Shown: positions 20,941 through 28,408 of the stretch, one piece after another | Layout: each line of letters starts with the position of its first letter | Position numbering within the stretch: the stretch's first letter is position 1 | Assembly: GCA_003427395.1 (NCBI GenBank) | Contig: BFEA01000112.1 | Span: 53,572-83,447, forward strand | From: Chara braunii | Taxonomy: Eukaryota > Streptophyta > Charophyceae > Charales > Characeae | Direction of reading: 5' to 3' | Length of the DNA: 29,876 bases | Made by a program: the position numbers and the translations under genes | Notes under the pieces: model-generated | The model's input: the letters and a program-made list of their open reading frames with translations, nothing else | Database searches by the model: none | Told to the model about the DNA's origin: nothing

Positions 20941-21128
20941 CTTTTTTTTTTTTTTTTTTTTTTTTTTTGGGGGGGGGGGGGGAACAAGGCTCCAATCTAT
21001 TCGTGGGGAGCAGCACGTGCTGGGAACCAGGCCCAACGTCCCATATGGAAATTTTTACATAGAAGTTTTGAAAATTTGGGATATTTGAGATACCGGGGTC
21101 ATTACCCGGATTTGGGCCTTTGGCTAAT
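20941..21128 (-). mobile_element. short interspersed repeat R2, copy 1
   Basis: The plus strand shows T and G runs (20941-20982), then AACAAGGCTCCAATCTATTC, GAGCAGCACGTGCTGGGAACC and a tail ending GATTTGGGCCTTTGGCTAA. The same sequence occurs inverted at 24135-24268. Read on the minus strand, the element ends in C and A runs, like a retroposed short element with a C(n)A(n) tail. CAGCACGTGCTG is a perfect 12-bp palindrome. Convincing pol III boxes were not seen, so the SINE class is inferred. Confidence 0.7.
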
Positions 21129-21419
21129 TTGAACTACTTAGCATATTATTACGACGAACTTCAGAAGCAAAGTTAAGAAAACAACTCAGAAACCCCCCAT
21201 CAATCCTTTTTACCTCACTCCGGCCAGACTTCTTTCAACAGTCCTACAAGCTAGCCCCCTCACTAATAGGACGATTGATATCCAACCATCTAGTACTTCT
21301 CCATGCAGAGGGCCCTTTTGTTTTTAGAAGAGCATTCAGATTGAGAAATACCTACCTAAGAGCCTTTCAGTAGCCCGCCCCTACTTGCCTGATCCCTTTA
21401 TCCCAATACTTAGTCTCTA

Positions 21420-21860
21420 CTAGGCCTCACGCCCCCAACTGCTAGGTTACAAAGTGGCACGACCCACCTCAGATGACTCCCACCTGCTAGGTTACAGGGC
21501 AAAACGACCCGCCCCGACTTCGACCAGCATCGTCTAAGTACCGACTTACCATAGGACACTAGAGTGCCTTCCACCCTCGACAACTCCCTTGATCTCTCTA
21601 CTAGGTCTCTTGCCCTCGTACAACTCGAGTTGCAGGGCAGGGCGACAAAGCCCGAGCACGACCCACCCCAGATGACTCCCACCTACTAGGTTACAGGGCA
21701 AAACGACCCGCCTCGGCTCCGACTAGCATCGTCTAAGTTCCCACTTACCATAGGACACTAGAGTGCCTTCCACCCTCGACAACTCCCTTGATCTCTCTAC
21801 TAGGTCTCTTGCCCTCGTACAACTCGAGTTACAGGGCAGCGCGACCAAGCCCCAACACCA
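21420..21860. repeat. tandem duplication, 199-bp unit, satellite-like
   Basis: AGATGACTCCCACCT(G/A)CTAG begins at 21471 and again at 21670. Both copies continue with GGTTACAGGGCAAAACGACC, AGTGCCTTCCACCCTCGACA and CTAGGTCTCTTGCCCTCGTA. A third shorter relative precedes at about 21437. The words TTACAGGGC and CCTTCCACCCTCGAC also structure the array at 22.2-23.2 kb. Confidence 0.92.
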
Positions 21861-22209
21861 ACCAGCGTCGTTCTGACCTCGTCCATTCGCAAGCCCACGG
21901 GAACCCAAGACTACAACAAATACCAGACAAGTTACCAATCAACACCATAACTGTAGATCCAATCACTCAGCTTCTTCGGGCGCTGGTTGCAGATATCCCT
22001 GGTACATAAATCCCTCACAACCCTACTCCGGCAAGTCTTACTTCGATGAAGCCAACACCTTCACCGCTGTTGTACCCTATTTCCACCCTGCAGGTTAGCC
22101 CCATGGCCGCAAAGCGCATTATCCCCTACCATCACAACCCCGACCCCCTGCCACCAGTACCAGCTTATAAAGAATTTTTTTAATCAGAAAATTCAATCCT
22201 ATTCAAGAA
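21861..22209. other. no gene; spacer between satellite blocks
   Basis: C-rich mixed sequence. One 73-codon frame crosses it (21788-22009) and overlaps the repeat, so it is not called. Confidence 0.5.
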
Positions 22210-23180
22210 CATATTTAGAAATAAAAAAACTATGAAAAACATAGAGACGAAAATAAAAAATAGAGCCACCAACAATTCAACTCAGACGCTCGCTACAAAC
22301 GAGAAACCGTCACTCAGGCTTTCAGTCCTCGTACCATAAATCGTCACTTATTACACCCCCCTTGCTAGGCTTACAAGGCAACACAAACTGCCCCAGCACC
22401 GAACTAACTGTTTTCCGACGGACAGGAAGTATCGTCCTCCCTCGACTACTTCCTTAGCTGCAAACCCCCTAGCGGGTTACAGGGTCACCGCCCCGACATC
22501 AACTACGTTGAAAGAGGTGGTTATGCCTTCCACCCTCGACATAACTCCAATGGCCTCAAGCTCCTCTTGGTCACAGAGCCACTGCTCCAGCACCGGCCAA
22601 TGTCGCCCCACCCTGCCCTTCTAGTAGACTTACTACCCTGAGCAACCCTTCCACTACTGCACGAGCCCACCCAAGATTCCTCCAAACCATACTTCCAACT
22701 TTCACCTTCTCATTTATGAAAGCCAAAAGGAAAAAAAACAAAAACTAAAACCACTAACAATCCGTCTCCTTCCCTCACCACAGATGAAGGACACGCCGCC
22801 CAAACTTTCAATCCTCGTACCTTAAATCATTAGATCTCATACCCCCCCTGCTAGGGTTACAAGGCAACACAAACTGCTCCAGTACCGACCTAACTGTTTC
22901 TGACGGACAGAGAGTGCCTTCTCGCTCGACAACTCCCTTAACTTTAGGCCCCTTGAAAGGTTACAGGGTCACCGCCCCGGCAATAGCTACGTCGAGCGAG
23001 ATGGTTATGCCTTCCACCCTCGGCATAACTTCAATGGCCTCAAGCTCCCCCTGGTCACAGAGCGAATGCTCCGGGACCAGCCAATGTTGTCCAACCCCAC
23101 CCTTATGATAATAGACTTACTACCCTGAACCGCCGATCCCTCCTCTGAGTGAACCTCCCCACTTCCCACCTGCCTTTAAT
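22210..23180. repeat. tandem duplication, 486-bp unit, built of about 105-bp monomers
   Basis: CTTTCAGTCCTCGTACCATA at 22319 matches CTTTCAATCCTCGTACCTTA at 22805, and ACAAGGCAACACAAACTG at 22373 matches 22859, an offset of 486. Inside each unit a (T)TACAGGG(C/T)CA...GCCCC monomer recurs near 22370, 22476, 22580 and again near 22857, 22963, 23056. It is related to the 199-bp block at 21420-21860. Confidence 0.85.
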
Positions 23181-23374
23181 TCGACTTTCCCCCTTTCGTT
23201 TGCAAGACCACATCCTAGCAAATTTGAACTACAACCGAAAACTACATCAGATTTAGAATTAGATCAAAGATGAATAAACGTAGGACATCAGTTCCACTTT
23301 GAGAAAATCAATTTGTAACCTTTTGTAATTCAAAATCGAGTAATCATTCATTGGGATCAGAGCAAAACTCTGAT

Positions 23375-23500
23375 TTATGAATTTCAGATTAGGAATCTTG
23401 CTCAGAAAATACGAATTTAAGATTAAGAATCCTGCTAAGAAAATACGAGTTTCAGATTAAGGATCTTGCTCAGAATATACGAATTTCAGATGAGGGATCA
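23375..23500. repeat. three-copy tandem repeat, about 40-bp unit
   Basis: GAATTTCAGATTAGGAATCT, then TGCTCAGAAAATAC, recurs three times with small changes. A fourth copy fades out at GATGAGGGATC. Confidence 0.88.
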
Positions 23501-24120
23501 ATTACATCTAGAAAAGTTTAGAAAACACCTAAGATCTCATGAATCAGATTTTAAACAAATCACAATCATAAAAATGAAATCGTTCAAAAACAGCCTCTGA
23601 AAAAATTAAAAAAAAAACAGCCACAACTCAGGAAAAATCAGGGGGAAAAATCATGACGAGTCACGAATCAGAAAATTCACGATTGACAGCAAGACATGAA
23701 ACTCTCAATTGAAATTCTGATGTGTCACATCATTGGAATCCTATTATCAAGAAAAATAAGAATCATGAATTGAAATCGTTGCACAAAGTCCAGCAGAGGT
23801 CCACCAGCCCGTACTTTTTTTTTTTTCTTTTTTCTTTTTTCCATTCCAAGGGAAAACCAAGGGTTGCTGTGGGGACTATGCTGGCCAGAGCAGGGGTGAG
23901 TCGTGTTGCCCTGTAACCTAGCAGGGTAGGGGCATGAGGCCTGGGAGAGCTCGGCAGGGAATAAGACAGTGTTAGAGAATTTTAGAGGGTTTGTTAGGGA
24001 GTCCAGGGGGTCTGAGCATTGCAAGGACTTTTGTGGCTTTCCTTTTTGACTTAGTAACTGGTGCTTGAGCAGCCTAGCAATTGGCCAGCAATTATCCAGT
24101 TTTTTCCTAAATTTTTGTGA
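23501..24120. other. no gene; inverted satellite monomer inside
   Basis: A-rich sequence to 23700 and a T run at 23817-23840. Near 23906-23927 the plus strand reads TTGCCCTGTAACCTAGCAGG, the reverse complement of the CCTGCTAGGTTACAGGGCAA word of the satellite blocks. The 141-codon minus frame here shows no recognised motif. Confidence 0.5.
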
Positions 24121-24134
24121 ACTCCTCAGATTGT

Positions 24135-24268
24135 TCTTAGCCGAAGCCATGTAATGGTCCTGGTATTTCCAACGATTTGTATAAATCTACATGGGCGCTG
24201 GGCCCGGTTCCCAGCACGTGCTGCTCGCCACGAATAGACTGGAGCATTTGTCCCGCCCCCCCCAAAAA
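24135..24268 (+). mobile_element. short interspersed repeat R2, copy 2
   Basis: The sequence GGTTCCCAGCACGTGCTGCT, then CACGAATAGACTGGAGCATT and TGTCCCGCCCCCCCCAAAAA, is the reverse complement of copy 1 at 20941-21060, with scattered substitutions. The upstream part (GCCGAAGCCATGTAATGGTC) also matches in decayed form. The C(n)A(n) end marks its 3' side. Confidence 0.7.
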
Positions 24269-24417
24269 AAGGAGCCCGTACTCTCGTCTCCGCTCGGTGA
24301 ATTCGAGAGAGAATGAGGGCATAATCACAGTGCGACTTCTCGAATTCGGCTGTCGTCGCCGTCATATACATCGCAGGGAGCCTTGACGAGCATATGTTAT
24401 GTCCTGAGGCGAATCCT

Positions 24418-24592
24418 CACCTGGGGCCAGGTCCCACTAGCAGCGTTGAGTTTCCTCATCGCCTGAATCTGGACGCGTTCGTGGAGATCTGCGGTTGAGA
24501 AAACTCAACGCGATTTCTGCACATATCCACAGACACGTCCAGATCGGGCGTTGAGGAAACTCAACGCTGCTAGTGGGACCTGGCCCCTGGTG
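24418..24592. repeat. 175-bp near-perfect inverted repeat (foldback hairpin)
   Basis: The left arm starts CACCTGGGGCCAGGTCCCAC and runs through TAGCAGCGTTGAGTTTCCTCA. The right arm holds TGAGGAAACTCAACGCTGCT and AGTGGGACCTGGCCCCTGGTG. Pairing continues inward (GAATCTGGACGCGTTCGTGG against CCACAGACACGTCCAGATCG) to a perfect GTTGAG-AAAA-CTCAAC tip at 24494-24509. The arms are about 80 nt with few mismatches and bulges. It could be a foldback or MITE-type transposon or a small-RNA precursor hairpin. No flanking target-site duplication was identified. Confidence 0.9.
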
Positions 24593-24960
24593 AAGGACCA
24601 GCGGGCCGCTGGAACGACGGGCTGGAAAATGTGCGGGAAAGTTCGCGGGTTGCATGTGGCGGGGTCGGGCAGAGTAGGAATAGGAAATAGGAAATTTAGG
24701 AAACAAGCGCGGGAGGAGGTCGGAGTCGACCGCCAAAATACGAAAAATAGCAGAACCACCGAGATCGTCTCGATCTCGATCCAGACACTGGGGTTGCTGT
24801 GAGAAGTTCATTGAACCTTACCATTTTTAGAGGGTGGAGAAATCGTAACGAGGTTTCCGTCGGTGAACGTGCGGAAAGATGATTAAACTAAAAAAGAAAG
24901 CAAAAAAGAGCAGAAAAGAGCAGAACAGCGGCATGATCCGTGGTGTGAAATTGAAAGATG

Positions 24961-24968
24961 TATAAATA
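24961..24968 (+). promoter_or_regulatory. candidate TATA box
   Basis: TATAAATA lies about 55 bp before the first ATG of the open frames at 25023-25361, in a segment whose composition is less repetitive than its surroundings. A pol II promoter is inferred. Confidence 0.35.
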
Positions 24969-25022
24969 GGCTGCACAGTACAAGGTCGGCCTCAAGCACC
25001 TACGCGCCGGTTTCTAGCGGAG

Positions 25023-25361
25023 GTGTTGAGAACTCAGAGCTGTAGCTGTTGGCCGACTGCATCCGGAAGTCTTCTGGAGCCGAAGTCACGGAGTCAACGT
25101 GTGGGCTCCGATGCTCGTACTACTGCCTACAAGCAGCAAATGCATGGGCAAGCCCAGCTGGCGGCGACTTCTCCATTACTTTTGCTGACTCTCCTCCCCG
25201 CACTGCGCTGTATGGTCTTGACGCCGCTTTTAGGCGTGCAAGTAACGATCTCCATCGCTGCAATTGTGTTTGTTCGTGTAACGTTAGAGCGTTTAGTTCG
25301 TCCGCTCATTCGAGCGTGTGTGCGCGTGTGCGGGCATGCGGATGAGTGCGTCAGCGAGTGA
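25023..25361 (+). CDS. hypothetical ORF / possible first exon, weak
   Basis: Two overlapping frames are open here: 112 codons from 25023 and 98 codons from 25049. The 112-codon frame contains, from residue about 46, a hydrophobic stretch (LLLLTLLPALRCMVLTPLLG and on to AAIVFV) that could be a signal anchor. A TATAAATA lies upstream at 24961. A consensus splice donor CAG|GTATGA occurs at 25539-25547, but neither frame is open that far. The segment might therefore be a 5' exon of an unrecognised transcript. No family match was seen. Confidence 0.22.
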   Translation: MLRTQSCSCWPTASGSLLEPKSRSQRVGSDARTTAYKQQMHGQAQLAATSPLLLLTLLPALRCMVLTPLLGVQVTISIAAIVFVRVTLERLVRPLIRACVRVCGHADECVSE

Positions 25362-25850
25362 GGGGCGAGGGAGGGGTTACGGGAACGCGACCTAGTTCCA
25401 TGTAATAATTGGCCTTGCAGCGTCGAGGGGTTGCGGTGACGTAAATGGGTCGGACTATCTCCAACTGGGAATCGCCCACGCTCCATTGAGCTGTTTGCCT
25501 TCCATTTGAAGTTTGGAATCTTTGAATTACATCTGGACCAGGTATGATCTGGTAGTACCGGTATTATGTTCGCCGACTCTTTTTCGCCTTGTGTATGACG
25601 AGGATTGCTGTGTGCCTCCCAGTTTTCGCCGCTCCAAAACCACCTGAATTACCGTGGTTGTTACTACAGAATGTTTTTAGCTTTCTCTGTCCTTCACACG
25701 AACGGTGATAGTTGTCATCTTTTGCGCTTTTGCAGTCGTTTTTCTCCCTCGGATGAGCTGCCTTCCTATGTCTGCCTCGCTCTCTTCTAACGCAAATGCA
25801 AGCATACATCGACCCACTTACACACACATACACAGACACAAGCGGAGAGC

Positions 25851-25872
25851 TTGCGCGCGCGCGCGCGCGCGC
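25851..25872. repeat. CG dinucleotide run
   Basis: An alternating GC run of about 22 bp follows CA-rich sequence (25820-25840). Such runs can adopt Z-DNA. Confidence 0.85.
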
Positions 25873-26064
25873 GTGCAATAGCATACGCACTATTACGCAG
25901 CATGTCTCATGTGCTGGTTGACATTAGCAGCAGTACAACGTTGAACTAGTTAGCAAGGTGCGGAATCGGAATTTTTCATGCGGTCATTTGTGCTCCACTT
26001 TGCCCAGTCTGTCTCTTTCCGCCAGAGGAAGCGGTCACTTTCCCTCGAGTCCAGCTCCCTTCTC

Positions 26065-26151
26065 GATTTATGCGTGTCATCCTTGCGCAGGGGCCATGCT
26101 AATCTTCTTTCTCTCTGTATCGTTCCAATTTTAACGGATGTCCCGAAGGAC
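26065..26151 (-). ncRNA. U6 snRNA retropseudogene 1 (3'-truncated, tailless)
   Basis: The minus strand reads GTCCTTCGGGACATCC, AAAATTGGAACGATACAGAG, AAGATTAGCATGGCCCCTGC and GCAAGGATGACACGCATAAA. These are the U6 5' stem-loop, the ACAGAG catalytic box, the AGC triad region and the start of the 3' stem-loop. Six extra bases (AGAAAG) lie between ACAGAG and AAGATTAGC. The RNA sequence stops after CGCATAAATC, lacking the 3' end. A perfect 15-bp direct repeat, TCCAGCTCCCTTCTC, flanks it (26050-26064 and 26152-26166), which shows insertion by retroposition. No upstream promoter element was seen, so it is not expected to be functional. Confidence 0.92.
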
Positions 26152-26195
26152 TCCAGCTCCCTTCTCATAAACTTAGGAATGCCAGCAGTGCACTC

Positions 26196-26345
26196 CTTCT
26201 CGAGGTGTACAACTCGTAGATCTTGAAATTCCGGCACGCTTCTCGAGGTGTACTCGTACACTCGAGTCTCGTTAAACTCCTGACAGGCTTCGAAAGCCCC
26301 TTGAGAATGCCGGCACACCTTTCGAGGTGTACTCGTACACTTGCA
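26196..26345. repeat. short repeated motif TCGAGGTGTACTCGTACA
   Basis: The word occurs as CGAGGTGTACAACTCGTA (26201), CGAGGTGTACTCGTACA (26244) and again at 26323, with CCGGCAC(A/G)C just before the last two. Spacings are 43 and 79 bp. GTGTACTCGTACAC is itself nearly palindromic. Confidence 0.8.
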
Positions 26346-26401
26346 GCCAGGCTTGGAGTTCTCCTTTGCAATGCGAGAATATATTTACTTTCTACTACCT
26401 C

Positions 26402-26403
<2 letters not shown>

Positions 26404-26441
<38 letters not shown>

Positions 26442-26573
26442 GGCGGCATCCGTGATCATTGATCTGACTCAGGCTGACTGTATCTGCTCATCTGGTTGTA
26501 TCTGGATTCGAACTTGGGTCCGTTTTTCAAAAGTCCATGGTTGTACCAACTCCCCTAGCCTAGGCCGGTTGGT
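26404..26573 (-). mobile_element. SINE copy C, tRNA-derived, A tail
   Basis: The minus-strand head has A-box CCTAGGCTAGGGGAGTTGG (26555-26573 side) and B-box AAGTTCGAATCC (about 26504-26515), then the family 3' end GCCGCCCTTT and an A run of about 33 (plus-strand T at 26405-26437). TACCTCCA occurs at 26396-26403 and 26574-26581, a fitting target-site duplication. The internal body is somewhat shortened compared with copies A and B. Confidence 0.87.
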
Positions 26574-27056
26574 TACCTCCAGTTGTTTTAACTAGTACAA
26601 GTCGTGTTGTTCGCTCTCAATAGTCAATGGTTTGCTCAACAGTCCGTGTTGTTCTTTCTCAATATTTTTCGAGGGCGAGTTACATGTATACTACCTGCCA
26701 CCCCTCCTACCTCGGGCCGTTTACTCAGGGCCTTCGGTTCCGGGGAGTGTCTCGAGTAAGGGTATACTCACAGAAGGACTTTTCTGGATGCATCTGGGCG
26801 CAATTCCAGCGAGACCTGAATTTATATGGCCGCAATTATTACGTCTAGAACTCTGTCGAAGTTGGAATATGTCCTAATTCCGGCATTCCAGTCCTACGCT
26901 ACGCAACGTAGTAATAGCTGACAAGGTAACTTTCGAGCCATAGTCAAAGAGAAGAGAAAAGTACAGCGCAGCCTATCGCAGGTCGAGGAATGAGAATTAT
27001 GAATGTCAATTCTTGTCTCTGGTATTCTCGCCTTGCCCTTTCTTTATTGGTACGAT

Positions 27057-27058
<2 letters not shown>

Positions 27059-27104
<46 letters not shown>

Positions 27105-27320
27105 AAATAGGCGACGGCCTTTACAGATAATCATTGAGCTGACTGGCCCCACTGGCCCCAGGCAATTCAGAATGATCTTATTCTCTTCATCTGAAGGTAT
27201 CTGCATTGGATTAATAGCAAAAATATTAATTTTTCGAAGTTTGGCAGCAAAAATGTCGTCCGTTCGAAGTTTCCTTTGCAAAAATAGAGATTTCGTCTGC
27301 ATTCGAACTGGAGTCTGTAT
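27059..27320 (-). mobile_element. SINE copy D, interrupted
   Basis: After a T run (27059-27103) the plus strand reads GGCGACGGCCTTTACAGATA, TTGAGCTGACTGGCCCCA and GGCAATTCAGAATGATCTTA, the family 3' half in inverse. Similarity continues to GGTATCTGCATT (27207). It breaks off and resumes as TCTGCATTCGAACTGG and GTCTGTATTTC (27296-27323), the B-box region as in copy A. The 88 bp between carry another repeat. The 5' head is missing or diverged beyond 27325. Confidence 0.75.
27208..27303. mobile_element. 88-bp insertion in SINE D with 8-bp target-site duplication
   Basis: The SINE word TCTGCATT occurs at 27200-27207 and again at 27296-27303. Between them lies 88 bp holding three GCAAAAAT(A/G) words (27217, 27248, 27278) separated by TTCGAAGTTT sequences. 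The copy of the word on each side is what an integration event would leave. The insert resembles the repeat at 28502-28680. Confidence 0.65.
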
Positions 27321-27394
27321 TTCATTTTATTTTATTTTTCCAGAAAAAAAAACAGCCGCTTTATATTCTGGGGGAAACCAACGCCAGTTCTTCC

Positions 27395-27660
27395 TTTTTT
27401 TTTTTTTTTTTTTTTTTTGGTGCGTCACTGCGGTGTTCTTCTGGAAGTCAGCTTGACTAAGTTTGGGTCGTGCGTACAGGTTACCTCTTCGAATGCTCCG
27501 CTATCGTCCCCCTACTCCAGGTCTGTTCTGTCTTTTCGGCCGCAGGGCTTTCTGTTTGCCATGATGCCATCTGGCTTTCCTCCTGCTATACCTCTCGGAC
27601 TTCTCTTTTTTTTTTCTATATCTCGTCATCTTCACCTCAAATGTTTTCAGAGCGATTACT
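27395..27660. other. no gene recognised
   Basis: A T run lies at 27397-27418, followed by mixed sequence. Open frames of 75-81 codons have no recognised motif. Confidence 0.5.
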
Positions 27661-27712
27661 AAATTGCAATCGTGTCCCCGCAGTTGGACTTCTGTAGGGA
27701 CACGATTTAGTA
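27658..27712. repeat. inverted repeat, imperfect hairpin
   Basis: ACTAAATTGCAATCGTGTCCC pairs with GGGACACGATTTAGT, giving a 15-bp stem with a 5-base bulge (TGCAA) and a loop of about 19 nt. It may be a small foldback element or a structured transcript. The flanks contain a second inverted word (CCCCGCAGTTGG and AGTTGCGGGG, the latter in direct orientation). Confidence 0.7.
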
Positions 27713-27908
27713 GTTGCGGGGCTGTAGAAATACTGCAGCTTTTGGTTGCCTTGCGGTACTATGTTCCTGCTTTTTTTTTTTTTTTTTTTTTTGTTGTTGT
27801 TTCCCCATAGGTTCCTGCTGTTCGTTGCAGTTGCACGAAAAGGTCACTTCCGATGTGTTACAACTTGTGATCGCTTGGTCGGCCCAATGCCCTACTCGAA
27901 CTATTGGT

Positions 27909-28049
27909 CCTCGCTTAACTAGCCAACACTACAACTTTACTTGCATTTGGATGCTTTCAGGACCCGATACATTCAAAGTATTGGATTCGTCCGAATGCAA
28001 ATGGTCCAGAAAACGTCCAAATGCATGTAGTATTGTGTAGTGGAGCGAG
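27909..28049. repeat. foldback element, about 140 bp
   Basis: TGCATTTGGATGCTTTCAGG ACC at 27942-27964 pairs with GGTCCAGAAAACGTCCAAAT GCA at 28003-28025 (three mismatches in 23). Pairing continues outward (AACACTAC / GTAGT.TTGT region) to CTCGCT at 27910 and AGCGAG at 28043. The loop also contains ATTCGTCCGAAT. This is MITE-like; no target-site duplication was identified. Confidence 0.75.
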
Positions 28050-28123
28050 GCCCATTCTCTCCTCGGATGATGAAAAACGGGCTTGAATTTTCATGTCCTG
28101 CTTACACTGCTAAAATAGACTTC

Positions 28124-28213
28124 GATTTATGCGTGTCGTCCCTGCGCAGGGGCCATGCTAAACTTCACTGACATCTCTGTATCGTTCCAATTTAAACGGA
28201 TGTCCCGAGGGAT
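28124..28213 (-). ncRNA. U6 snRNA retropseudogene 2 (3'-truncated, tailless)
   Basis: The minus strand reads TCCCTCGGGACATCCGTTTA, AATTGGAACGATACAGAG, AAGTTTAGCATGGCCCCTGC and GACACGCATAAATC. Nine extra bases (ATGTCAGTG) lie at exactly the place where copy 1 has six. The 3' end is missing from the same point. The 10-bp word AATAGACTTC flanks it (28114-28123 and 28221-28230), with about 7 extra bases between the U6 5' end and the duplication. Several substitutions show it is older than or independent of copy 1. Confidence 0.9.
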
Positions 28214-28301
28214 TCATAGGAATAGACTTCAGTTTGTTACATTTCGTACAATTTGGTAAATTCTGAACTGGTAGGCTTCGAAGTATTGTAATAATCACAC
28301 T

Positions 28302-28408
28302 ATTTTTTTTTTTTTTTTTCATTTTTCAAAAATTGCGTGTCATCCTTGCGCAGGGGCCATGCTAATCTTCTCTCTATCGTTCCAATTTTAACTGATGTCC
28401 CGAGGGAC
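28302..28408 (-). ncRNA. U6 snRNA retropseudogene 3 with A tail
   Basis: The minus strand starts exactly with GTCCCTCGGGACATCAG and continues AAAATTGGAACGATAGAGAG and AAGATTAGCATGGCCCCTGC to GGATGACACGCA (28334). About 14 nt of unrelated sequence and an A run follow (plus-strand T at 28303-28320). AATCACACT occurs at 28293-28301 and 28409-28417. A clean 5' end, an A tail and a target-site duplication are the hallmarks of LINE-mediated retroposition. The ACAGAGA box is changed to AGAGAGA, without the insertion of copies 1 and 2. Confidence 0.93.

Noticed and set aside
21723-21938. Repeated 70-90 codon minus frames with a shared ALPCNSSCTRARDLVERSRE stretch
   Set aside because: They are the same frame in the two copies of the 199-bp satellite unit; no evidence for a protein.
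24437-24811. 124-codon minus frame and 83-codon plus frame over the hairpin
   Set aside because: They run through the inverted repeat, which itself explains parallel open frames on both strands. No motif was found.
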